Below are positions 1 through 6,286 of a stretch of DNA of 7,911 bases, one piece after another. Positions within the stretch are counted from its first letter, which is position 1. Each line of letters starts with the position of its first letter. The stretch is taken from assembly GCA_964407285.1 (NCBI GenBank), contig CAYOVG010000328.1, positions 1-7,911 of the forward strand, written 5' to 3'. The stretch is from CAYOVG01 sp964407285 (GTDB lineage Bacteria > Desulfobacterota > Syntrophobacteria > Syntrophobacterales > Syntrophobacteraceae). The position numbers were made by a program, and so were the translations under genes. The notes under the pieces were generated by a model. The model did no database searches and was not told where the DNA came from. It saw nothing but the letters and a program-made list of their open reading frames with translations.

Positions 1-137
1 CCCCGGCATTCCTGGCTTTACAGAGATGTCCCGCAATTTCGAGCAACATTTAAGTTATATTATTATACATTCATAATGGATTAGAGTACGGTATTGGGGG
101 AGTTCTCCTCTACAATTCTATTTAATCTTCTTCCTGA
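1..137. other. AT-rich left flank, no gene seen
   Basis: This stretch is clearly more AT-rich than the repeat it abuts and contains no convincing reading frame on either strand. At 137/138 it joins abruptly to the repeat. On the minus strand the sigma-54 regulator remnant reads across the junction for only four more codons (QEED) before a TAA stop. No transposon end, tRNA or obvious attachment site was seen. Confidence 0.5.
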
Positions 138-268
138 ATGACGAAAGCATGCTCCGGGACGCTCCCAAGCTCCCTCACTTTCATTCCCCGGCCGATGGCA
201 GCCCGTGAAGAGCTTCACCGCATCCGCCGTCCCCCCGGGATGTCCTTGCCGATGATCTCGAACACCTT
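138..268 (-). pseudogene. Sigma-54 regulator remnant, left-copy fragment
   Basis: This is the part of the sigma-54 (NtrC-type) regulator remnant that falls inside the left repeat. On the minus strand it shows the GKDIPG, ADAVKLF, PGN and VREL pieces of the C-terminal AAA+ region, spread over shifted frames, then PEHAFVI. After that the sequence leaves the family and stops at once. It is a passenger of the duplication and cannot encode a working regulator. See the longer remnant at 5830-6286 for the family argument. Confidence 0.7.
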
Positions 269-330
269 CCGCGTCCCGGGGGACCTTCCCGGCCTGCCGG
301 AGACCCCCTGCTCCCCGCCTCGTCAAACGG

Positions 331-710
331 CTAATGGATCTCCTTGACAAGCCTGCCCAGGTCTTCCCGGCTGAACACATACACCTCCCGACAGAACTCG
401 CAGGTCACCTCTGTAACCTCCTCCTGCTCGATCATCGAGTTCAGTTCTTCCTGCCCCAGGGAAACCAGGGCATTGATCACTCTCTCCCTGCTGCACGAAC
501 ACTTGAACGAAAGCAACCGCTTCTCGAAAACATCGAAGGGAATACCGGAGAAAATATAATCGAGCAGTTCTTCGGGCGTCTTGCCGCCGCGCACGAGTTC
601 CGTTATGGGCGGCATCGTTTCAATCTGCCCGGTCAACCGGTCGATCACCTCACCGTCGGACGGCGGAAGCGACTGAACCAGAAATCCGCCCGCGGCCGAC
701 ACGCCTCCGC
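331..710 (-). pseudogene. hslO (Hsp33) 3' fragment, duplicated
   Basis: This is an exact copy of the C-terminal part of the Hsp33 chaperone encoded intact at 6349-7224. It keeps the redox zinc centre: a CSC pair and a CEFC pair, matching Cys236/238 and Cys269/272 of the full protein. The N-terminal substrate-binding domain is missing. Reading upstream in frame past 710 gives unrelated residues and then a TGA. A GTG at 702-700 could in principle start a 123-residue peptide, but no ribosome binding site was seen there. It is best treated as a non-functional gene fragment. If translated, it would be an isolated zinc-binding redox-switch domain. Confidence 0.92.
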
Positions 711-785
711 TGCCGACAGTGAGAGAGAATCAAGGCTCCAAGATTTTCTTTTAGCCACCAATCGATTCTGTTTTGTCATAAACAT
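711..785 (-). pseudogene. Truncated 5' end of an unknown divergent gene
   Basis: On the minus strand a strong Shine-Dalgarno GGAGGG (789-794) precedes two in-frame ATGs, at 785-783 and 779-777. The reading frame starts MFMTKQNRLVAKRKSW and runs 25 codons to 711. There it enters the duplicated hslO segment out of frame and stops near 648 after an arginine-rich nonsense tail. The good start region suggests that this was a real gene, transcribed divergently from the XRE-ImmA gene and sharing its control region, and that the left repeat copy replaced the rest of it. The surviving peptide is basic and too short to assign to a family. Confidence 0.4.
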
Positions 786-871
786 GTTCCCTCCAGCTCA
801 TCACGTCTGAAGGAAGACTGAAAAGGGACAAGAAACATTCCTTTGAAAAAAGTACAGGACCAACCAGAAAA

Positions 872-895
872 TTAGTTGACAAAGGTGTCAACTAA
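872..895. promoter_or_regulatory. Perfect 10-bp palindrome, probable operator
   Basis: The arms TTAGTTGACA (872-881) and TGTCAACTAA (886-895) are perfectly complementary around a 4-bp spacer AAGG. This is the usual form of a dimeric XRE-type repressor site. It lies 45 bp before the start codon of the XRE-ImmA gene and between that gene and the divergent truncated gene, so autoregulation and control of both directions are plausible. A stem-loop role in RNA is less likely because no U-run follows. Confidence 0.75.
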
Positions 896-905
896 TGCTT
901 ATGTG
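876..905 (+). promoter_or_regulatory. Probable promoter of the XRE-ImmA gene series
   Basis: A consensus -35 box TTGACA sits at 876-881, inside the left operator arm. A weak -10 follows at about 899-905 (TTATGT or TATGTG, 17-18 bp spacing), with a TG just upstream that could act as an extended -10. Repressor bound to the palindrome would cover the -35 box. An 8-bp tandem repeat AAGGGTCT (913-920 and 921-928) lies in the short leader. The ribosome binding site GGAGG is at 929-933, six bases before the ATG. Confidence 0.5.
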
Positions 906-939
906 AGGCGGTAAGGGTCTAAGGGTCTGGAGGGAAAAA

Positions 940-1914
940 ATGGAAAGAAATTTCAGCCACTTAGTCTATAGACTTCTAAGAGCTAGAGGGTGGAAGCAGA
1001 AGCACCTCGTTGAGCGGACCGGTCTCGACAAATCCACGCTCAGCAGGTACATCAATGGTAGTCGAGGTGCTGCAGCAACAGACGAAGCCATCAAGCAGCT
1101 TGCGTCAGCGTTTGAAGTGAGAGAAGACCTCTTCAGGATCGCCCAGGGACAGATTCCGGACCAACTATATTCGACTCTTTGTACTCAGCACCCGGAGACA
1201 ACGCTTTCTATTCTGGATAAGTTGGCGATAAGTCTGGCTAAACGTGCAGACAGGAGCATAGAAGATCTCTCTCGAGATGTATTGTTCCGATACTTGGAGG
1301 CAGTAGGCCGTGAGTTTTTTTCTTATCCCATCAATATAAAAGACCTCCTCAAGAAGGTTTATGGGCTTGATGTGCTCGAAAGACCCTTCTCTGAGCTTGG
1401 AATACCCGATCCTCCGGATGGGAAACTATGTGGACTTTTTGTCCCAGAATACGCCCGCATTGGGAGGGGAATTTTCCATAATGTCGTGTTGCTTAACTCT
1501 GAATCGCTTAACAGGTCCAAAACAGGAGAAGAAATCGGCCGATTCACGCTGGCCCATGAAGCATTTCATCGAGAAATGTGGGACCTGCACCGCGTTTCCG
1601 GTTCTCCGGTTCAGCCGGAACAAGAAAGTGTTGTCTATTGCAGAATACAAGATGTAGAGGACACCGACCCACAAAAGATGGAAATTAAGGCTAACCATTT
1701 TGCCGGTGCTTTGTTGATGCCTGCCAAGGATATCTTGAAACAAGTGGCTCGGTATCCAAATCCGTTGGACATTGACATGCATGGCCACGAGATTCGATCA
1801 AGATACGGGATAACCATGTCAGCGCTGAAGGTGCGGCTTCGTGTTCTTGGTGTAAGTTTCTTTGAAAGTGGTGAGAAAGTTGTTGGCCGTCAGTTAAAGA
1901 TGTTCGGGAGTTAG
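940..1914 (+). CDS. XRE-family regulator fused to ImmA/IrrE (M78) zinc protease
   Basis: This 324-residue protein has an N-terminal helix-turn-helix (about residues 8-60; the GLDKSTLSRYING stretch is the recognition region) and a C-terminal ImmA/IrrE-type zinc metalloprotease domain. The catalytic HEAFH motif is at 206-210. The third zinc ligand is probably Glu248, in the family-typical context EIKANHFAGALLMP. A characteristic tail RYGITMSALKVRLRVLGV follows at 288-305. Family members cleave repressors or antitoxins, or relieve repression, after DNA damage or mobile-element induction; the HTH fusion suggests that this one binds its own promoter. The start is set by GGAGG six bases upstream. 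The gene heads a same-strand series with the radical SAM and HD genes, behind a palindromic operator. The domain call is firm; the target of the protease is unknown. Confidence 0.92.
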   Translation: MERNFSHLVYRLLRARGWKQKHLVERTGLDKSTLSRYINGSRGAAATDEAIKQLASAFEVREDLFRIAQGQIPDQLYSTLCTQHPETTLSILDKLAISLAKRADRSIEDLSRDVLFRYLEAVGREFFSYPINIKDLLKKVYGLDVLERPFSELGIPDPPDGKLCGLFVPEYARIGRGIFHNVVLLNSESLNRSKTGEEIGRFTLAHEAFHREMWDLHRVSGSPVQPEQESVVYCRIQDVEDTDPQKMEIKANHFAGALLMPAKDILKQVARYPNPLDIDMHGHEIRSRYGITMSALKVRLRVLGVSFFESGEKVVGRQLKMFGS

Positions 1915-1925
1915 AATCGCCGGCA

Positions 1926-2006
1926 ATGTACCCTTCGGAGAAGGATTGTACCGGAGCCATTGGAAAGGTGCAAGCCTCAATAGCGAAGATACTCTCTTCA
2001 AAATGA
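1926..2006 (+). CDS. Possible 26-residue small ORF ahead of the radical SAM gene
   Basis: The 116-bp gap before the radical SAM gene holds an ATG-initiated ORF starting MYPSEKDCTGAIGK, 26 residues long, with one cysteine. Its TGA overlaps the ATG of a second 15-codon ORF (2003-2050; ATGA overlap), which in turn overlaps the radical SAM start by 20 bases. The chain looks like translational coupling, or a leader-peptide arrangement. Some radical SAM/SPASM enzymes modify peptides encoded just upstream, so a precursor role is conceivable. However, no strong Shine-Dalgarno lies before 1926: the nearest GGGAG is 15 bases away. It could equally be chance. Confidence 0.22.
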   Translation: MYPSEKDCTGAIGKVQASIAKILSSK

Positions 2007-2030
2007 ACGAGTTCCAAAGGATGGAGACTT

Positions 2031-3005
2031 ATGAGGCCGGAGCTGATTGACTTAACAATCGAAGTGACACAGCGATGCCCGAATAGTTGTCTCTTCTGCT
2101 CCTCGCTGTCGCATCCGAATTCTGGCGTGCAAGTCTCTCTCGATGACGTTTGTAGTGTAGCGCGGCAAGCAGCATCTTTGGGGCTGAAGAGAATATCCAT
2201 CTCTGGAGGAGAACCCCTCTGTCACCCGCGGTTGTTTAATATCTTAAGCGAATTGTATCAACTGGGACTGCAAGTGTCTGTGTACACTACCGGTATATTA
2301 TTAAACGGCACGGACGCCTTTTCGTTTGTCCAGTGGGACCTACTCGATGCATTGAGAACCAATTTGATCTTTAGCGTCCAGTCAACACAGTCTCACATTC
2401 ATGACAAGCTAACCCGACGGAAGGGTTCCTTTGGACTGACTCAGAGATCGATTTTTGCTGCAAAGCAAAGTGGCTTTCGCGTTGAAGTCCATCTGGTGCC
2501 CAACAAGATTAATCTTCAATCCATTGAGGCTTCGGTTTCTGAATTGTCTGAATGGGGAGTCGATCAAGTAAGCTTTCTGAGGCTAGTGCCACAAGGTTAT
2601 GCTAAAGAGCATTCGGATAAACTATTGTTGGATCGAAGGGAGTCCAGCTTACTCCAAAGTACTTTCCAATATCTGTCTGAACAGAACTTTGGCAATACAA
2701 AACTCCGTTTTGGTGTTCCCTTTTCGGGGTTTGTCAGTAAATGCACGTCTTGCTACGCAGGAGAAAACAAGCTAATAGTGAAGTATGATGGGCTGGTTTA
2801 CCCTTGTGAAGCTTTCAAGGAATCAGGTTCTAGGCGTTTCCAACTGGGTCACATTCGGAATGACTCACTAAAGGAACTCCTGCTGCGCGGCCGTAAGTCG
2901 GAACCTTTGCGCACCTTAAAGAAAAGTGCGAACCACTGCGAACCTTGCCCCGCTCAGTTCTTTTGGACGAATTCTTCACGGAGCGAATGTCTAGATATAG
3001 CTTGA
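2031..3005 (+). CDS. Radical SAM protein with SPASM/twitch-like C-terminus
   Basis: This 324-residue enzyme has the radical SAM cluster motif CPNSCLFC (Cys16, Cys20, Cys23) and the AdoMet-binding SGGEP at 58-62. Further along, SFLRLVPQGYA (181-191) is typical of MoaA/SPASM-type barrels. The tail holds Cys238, Cys241, Cys259 (within KYDGLVYPCEAF), Cys303, Cys306 and Cys320, with a GHIRNDSLKELL segment. This matches a SPASM or twitch domain that binds an auxiliary iron-sulfur cluster. Such enzymes modify peptides or proteins, or act in cofactor chemistry; the substrate here cannot be read from sequence. It lacks features that would identify it as a viperin. GGAG at 2023-2026 sets the start. It lies downstream of the XRE-ImmA gene and 52 bp before the HD gene, which suggests a joint function. 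Confidence 0.9.
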   Translation: MRPELIDLTIEVTQRCPNSCLFCSSLSHPNSGVQVSLDDVCSVARQAASLGLKRISISGGEPLCHPRLFNILSELYQLGLQVSVYTTGILLNGTDAFSFVQWDLLDALRTNLIFSVQSTQSHIHDKLTRRKGSFGLTQRSIFAAKQSGFRVEVHLVPNKINLQSIEASVSELSEWGVDQVSFLRLVPQGYAKEHSDKLLLDRRESSLLQSTFQYLSEQNFGNTKLRFGVPFSGFVSKCTSCYAGENKLIVKYDGLVYPCEAFKESGSRRFQLGHIRNDSLKELLLRGRKSEPLRTLKKSANHCEPCPAQFFWTNSSRSECLDIA

Positions 3006-3057
3006 GATTTGTAGTGGCCCTCTTTCTTGTTTTGTCAATCGTGAGAACGGAATTGAT

Positions 3058-4650
3058 ATGAGCACTTTCTTGCCTATTGCGTCTAAAAAGCAAGGTACTC
3101 CTGAACTTTATAATATCTTTAAAATAGAAGATCAAGAGATTCCTAATGTTCTGGCTTTCCTCAGAGAGGACACCCTAGAAGCCTTGAAGAATAAACTGTC
3201 AAGTTGTGAGTCTGCTGAAGATAGCTTTAAGAAGATGGAATCTTTAAGGGATACTTGGAGAGACCTTCTCGTTGATGCTATCTACTTTCTTAGAATTAAC
3301 GATAGTAGAGAGAATCATTTCTTTGAAGAGAGAAACGAGAAAACTCAAAAGACAACAATGAGAACCAAAGGAGTTGCGGACTCTATCAGGTCTGGTGTGT
3401 ATGGTATAGAAGAACTAGTTGAGTACTTTAGCCAATTCTCAGATTTTGAATCTACATTGTACGGTGCTGATAAATACTACCGTGATCATGTAGTCCATCC
3501 GATAAACGTTTGGCTGATTGGGTTGCATGTCATCCAAACGCACGGCGGACGATTTAAACTGCGAGCAATGGACGAAATGTCTATTGAGAATTGCCCTTGC
3601 GCCAAGGCAGAATGGTTTCCTGACATAGCAGTACGATCGAAGGGCTCCGCAACCGGAGACGGCCAGCCAAGTGATCAGAAGACCAATCCGGTACCCACTA
3701 AGTGCTGCCTATCTATAGGCGAACTGGCTGCAATGTGGACAGTTATAGCCCTAACACACGATCTCGGCTATCCCCTTGAGAAAGTCGAAAAGGTTAATGA
3801 TAAATTAGAAAGAATGCTTTCAAAGTTCGGGAAAATTGGATTTTCTAGATTTAGATTTAACTTTGAGATACAGCATGATCATCTGGTTAGATTTTTGCTT
3901 AACCTGATCAGTTCTATAGCTAAACCTGTTAAAGATGGGGATAAAGAGAACTATCACCACTGGCGTACTCATATAAGAACAAAATACTATTCAAAGTTCT
4001 CCAAGTCTTGGGAGATGTTTGATCATGGAATTGTAAGTAGCTTGATTTTACTTAAGTCTCTCACTTTCTTTATTGAATCTGATTTTTGTAATAACTATAA
4101 AGAACCCATTAAAAGAGAAGATGCTCGACAATTTGCGATAAGAAGTGAAATCTTGCATTCGATGGCCTCACATACGACTGCCAAGATCTATCATCTTTCA
4201 CCGGATAACCTTCCATTTTTACTTATATTGTGTGACGATCTCCAAGAGTGGTCTAGGCCGACTTTAGGAGACATGAAGATTGGAATCAAGGGAAATGCGG
4301 AAGAAGTAGTGCTGGAAAAATTTGAAATTACTGATAATAGATGGTCGATTCATTGCCAAATTAAGTATGAAAAATGCGACTACAACGTTCAACAAGATCA
4401 TGCCATTAGGGTTTTCAAAGTGTGGCTTGAGAGATTTCGTCCCGCTTTGGACGACGAAAAGAGAAGCATTAACTTCTCTTGGAAGATGAATTTTGGAGAC
4501 AATGCAGCTTGGGAATTTAAGTTAAATACATCGCAGCAAAAAATTTTCGAGATATTTGAATTTAAGCGCCCCAAGGAGAGTGATCCCCACAGCCGCGAGA
4601 CATTCGATTTCCACAAGTTAGAAGAAGAAAGCAAGCGAGAAAAGAGATAG
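3058..4650 (+). CDS. Large HD-type metal-dependent phosphohydrolase-like protein
   Basis: This 530-residue protein is unlike any named enzyme I can recall but carries a plausible HD superfamily metal site in order: His144 (RDHVVHPINVWLIG), the His234-Asp235 pair (WTVIALTHDLGYPLEKV), His323 (FDHGIVSSLILLKS), candidate His367/His372 (EILHSMASH) and Asp393/Asp394 (LLILCDDLQEWSR). HD proteins usually hydrolyse phosphoesters of nucleotides, cyclic nucleotides or nucleic acids. About 90 residues separate the first histidine from the HD pair. That insert contains CPC (179-181) and CC (216-217), possibly a zinc site. The C-terminal third (about 405-500) looks like a beta-rich accessory region with a charged end. 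No signal peptide or membrane segment is apparent. The gene is visibly AT-rich, unlike hslO, consistent with transfer. Start at ATG 3058 after a weak ACGGA. The HD assignment is strong; the substrate is unknown. Confidence 0.8.
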   Translation: MSTFLPIASKKQGTPELYNIFKIEDQEIPNVLAFLREDTLEALKNKLSSCESAEDSFKKMESLRDTWRDLLVDAIYFLRINDSRENHFFEERNEKTQKTTMRTKGVADSIRSGVYGIEELVEYFSQFSDFESTLYGADKYYRDHVVHPINVWLIGLHVIQTHGGRFKLRAMDEMSIENCPCAKAEWFPDIAVRSKGSATGDGQPSDQKTNPVPTKCCLSIGELAAMWTVIALTHDLGYPLEKVEKVNDKLERMLSKFGKIGFSRFRFNFEIQHDHLVRFLLNLISSIAKPVKDGDKENYHHWRTHIRTKYYSKFSKSWEMFDHGIVSSLILLKSLTFFIESDFCNNYKEPIKREDARQFAIRSEILHSMASHTTAKIYHLSPDNLPFLLILCDDLQEWSRPTLGDMKIGIKGNAEEVVLEKFEITDNRWSIHCQIKYEKCDYNVQQDHAIRVFKVWLERFRPALDDEKRSINFSWKMNFGDNAAWEFKLNTSQQKIFEIFEFKRPKESDPHSRETFDFHKLEEESKREKR

Positions 4651-4730
4651 GGCTTCGAGCCTGACTTAGTCTGCGGTTCAATGCTACCAGCAGAAACTTG
4701 GAATGTACGCAAGCCATTTGATTCTCTGAC

Positions 4731-5441
4731 CTAAGGTGGGGCGACTGTGGATTGAACTGAGATTCTGTTTTGTATCAGAGCATCTTTTATGACTTTTGGT
4801 TCACATCCTTTCTCCAAAAAGTTCTCCCCTTTCAATGCTACCACCTTAACCATGTAGTCCGGCACGTGCTCCGAATTGTCTCGCTGCCACCACTGCAATT
4901 CTATTCCGAAGGCATTTTTCATCATCTCCGTAACCAGCACTCCCGTTGCTTCAAGGGAGAATGTCCGTCCTTGAGGCTTCCTGCAAGGAAGGCTGTCCTT
5001 GACAGCGCACCTCTTGGGCCTACATACTTGGCAGTTGCCCGAGCTTAGAAAGTAGGCTCCAAGATGCGGGGCTAGCGCTCTCCCGATACGATTCGTTAGC
5101 GGCGTCATGAAAGTCTCAACAAAGACCCACCTTGAAAAAAATGGACCGTTCAGGACTTTGGGCGGGAAATGTTTGGTCAACAATTTCGCATAAAGGACCA
5201 GAAGGTCAGAACCTGAGATCTCGTGAAATTGTGGAGCAAAAGGTGGGCACCCACCGTTTCTCCCATACAGTCGGCATCCCTTCCTGCAAGCCTCCTCTGT
5301 CGCCCGAACATCCACTGGTATGTGCCCATCCGGCACAACAGCGAAGCCAAATTCCAGAGGATAAAGCTTTCCCTGCATGGTCTTGTAGACCACTGAGAAA
5401 GTGCCGTTCAGTGAGTGAGTGCGCTGCTCTGAATTTTTCAT
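4731..5441 (-). CDS. DUF2284 predicted metal-binding protein
   Basis: This 236-residue protein has the DUF2284 signature. An N-terminal ACRKGCRLYG...GGCPPFAP block holds Cys52, Cys56 and Cys65. A C-terminal block CQVC...RC...LPCRKP...RTFSLEATGV holds Cys137, Cys140, Cys145 and Cys153. The cysteine pattern suggests iron-sulfur or other metal binding; the family is common in strict anaerobes and its biochemical role is not established. It is convergent with the HD gene, with an 80-bp gap and no strong terminator between them, so it is probably not part of that operon. The first ATG has a weak ribosome binding site. An internal ATG at residue 22 is an alternative start and would leave all the cysteines. 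The gene appears intact and about as long as, or slightly longer than, its family. Confidence 0.85.
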   Translation of the reverse strand: MKNSEQRTHSLNGTFSVVYKTMQGKLYPLEFGFAVVPDGHIPVDVRATEEACRKGCRLYGRNGGCPPFAPQFHEISGSDLLVLYAKLLTKHFPPKVLNGPFFSRWVFVETFMTPLTNRIGRALAPHLGAYFLSSGNCQVCRPKRCAVKDSLPCRKPQGRTFSLEATGVLVTEMMKNAFGIELQWWQRDNSEHVPDYMVKVVALKGENFLEKGCEPKVIKDALIQNRISVQSTVAPP

Positions 5442-5819
5442 GGCAGTCTTTTATAGCACACTTGCCGTAGTAGCTAAAGAGCGCTTTTCGGAAATGATTT
5501 CTTGCCGGCAATCCGAAACAACGGTTTTGGTGGCCTGTCTGGTCTGATAGCCGATAGCGGTCGGGCCAGGTCAACCCTTTGACCGCATTGACAAAGCTCA
5601 ACATGCAGTCTTCGTAAGTCCCTGAATTTGCCGGGGGGCCATCCCAATAGCAACCGCATTTTTGCCATACTCGCATCAGCACGGTCCCAGCGGTATCGGA
5701 TCCGGGCGCCATGACTATGCGGTACCCGCAAATACCATTTGATCCTTCGTCGTAAATCTCCCGGGCGAGATTGTGTTGGAAGGGCTTGAAACACCATCGC
5801 CACATAACGGGGTATGGAA
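5442..5819. other. Stretch with no recognised gene, possible remnant on minus strand
   Basis: Two overlapping minus-strand frames are open here, and neither resembles a family I know. The more protein-like one begins at 5805 (MWRWCFKPFQH), reads residues such as YDEGSNGICGYRIVMAPG and WQKCGCYWDGPP, and runs on into the DUF2284 gene in the wrong frame. The other frame (from 5887) is rich in arginine and proline and looks like a shadow. There may be a decayed gene here, but it has no clear ribosome binding site and no identifiable motif. This stretch also marks the change from the AT-richer block to the GC-rich hslO side. Confidence 0.35.
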
Positions 5820-5839
5820 AATGCCGCTGTCACGGCATT
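5820..5839 (-). terminator. Weak hairpin below the regulator remnant
   Basis: AATGCCG (5820-5826) and CGGCATT (5833-5839) form a perfect 7-bp stem with a 6-base loop. On the minus strand it is followed only by a short T-run (TTTT including the stem end). It lies at the end of the sigma-54 regulator remnant and may be its old terminator. The signal is weak and could be chance. Confidence 0.3.
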
Positions 5840-6286
5840 GGACTCCGATGATCCGATGACTGCAAGGTTGCGGGTTGCGGGATGCAAATCGCCGCGGTCA
5901 CTCGCTTTGTCGTCTCCCGGAGATCGATACCGGACTTCTTGATCCGGCTCCGGACGGTCATACGGTTCACCCCGAAAACCCGGGCCACCTGCGGCCGGTT
6001 CCCCCGGCGCTTCGTCAGCGCATCGACCAGGGCCGATTTTTCATCGGGCATGGGAACGGGCGGGAACGGGGACCCGGCCGTGAGCTTTGCGCCCCGAGGC
6101 GGGACCGGTCAACCGCGTCGGCAGGCGCTCGGCTGTAATCACGCCGCTTTCGGCGATGACGAAAGCATGCTCCGGGACGCTCCCAAGCTCCCTCACTTTC
6201 ATTCCCCGGCCGATGGCAGCCCGTGAAGAGCTTCACCGCATCCGCCGTCCCCCCGGGATGTCCTTGCCGATGATCTCGAACACCTT
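5830..6286 (-). pseudogene. Frameshifted sigma-54 (NtrC-type) regulator remnant
   Basis: Reading the minus strand with frame changes recovers the C-terminal end of an NtrC-family regulator. In order it gives KVFEIIGKDIPG, then ADAVKLFTGCHRPGN, then VRELGSVPEHAFVIAESG and VITAERLP, then a Fis-type DNA-binding helix-turn-helix DALTKRRGNRPQVARVFGV with NRMTVRSRIKKSGIDL. The PGN-VREL pair is the family's (W)PGNVREL motif; four extra bases break it and the Trp has become Arg. A second break lies at a G-run, and the third is a 10-bp tandem duplication at 6052-6071. The receiver domain, the Walker motifs and the sigma-54 contact loop are absent. It follows hslO on the same strand. The first part lies in the right repeat copy; the Fis part exists only here. 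Confidence 0.8.
6052..6071. repeat. 10-bp tandem duplication causing a frameshift
   Basis: The unit GGGAACGGGC occurs twice in a row, the second copy with a final G. Its length is not a multiple of three, and it sits exactly where the regulator remnant changes frame. Removing one unit joins the RVPVP codons directly to MPDEKSALVDAL of the Fis domain in one frame. The four G-runs also make a potential G-quadruplex on the plus strand. Confidence 0.75.

Larger units (their letters stand above)
138..710. repeat. 573-bp perfect direct repeat, left copy
   Basis: Line-by-line comparison shows that 138-710 is identical to 6156-6728 (offset 6018), with no mismatch found. The match ends sharply on both sides: base 137 against 6155, and base 711 against 6729. 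The copy carries the last 126 codons of hslO, the hslO-regulator spacer and part of a sigma-54 regulator remnant. In the right copy both genes continue past the repeat edges, while here both are cut, so this copy is the derived one. An assembly artefact cannot be excluded from the sequence alone. Confidence 0.97.

Noticed and set aside
2031..3005. Prokaryotic viperin (ddhNTP synthase) identity for the radical SAM gene
   Set aside because: The cysteine-motif context and the C-terminal SPASM-like cysteines do not fit the viperin pattern, and no nucleotide kinase neighbour is present.
4651..4661. GGCT/AGCC mini-hairpin as a terminator for the plus-strand genes
   Set aside because: The stem has only four pairs and no T-run follows.
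4651..4734. In-frame continuation after the HD gene stop (contains MLPAETWNVRKPFDSLT) as a readthrough tail or tiny gene
   Set aside because: There is no ribosome binding site, and no sign that the TAG is bypassed. The short length makes an open frame here unremarkable.
5474..5887. Minus-strand frame of 137 codons
   Set aside because: It is rich in arginine and proline, has no recognisable motif and overlaps the regulator remnant. It is most likely a shadow.
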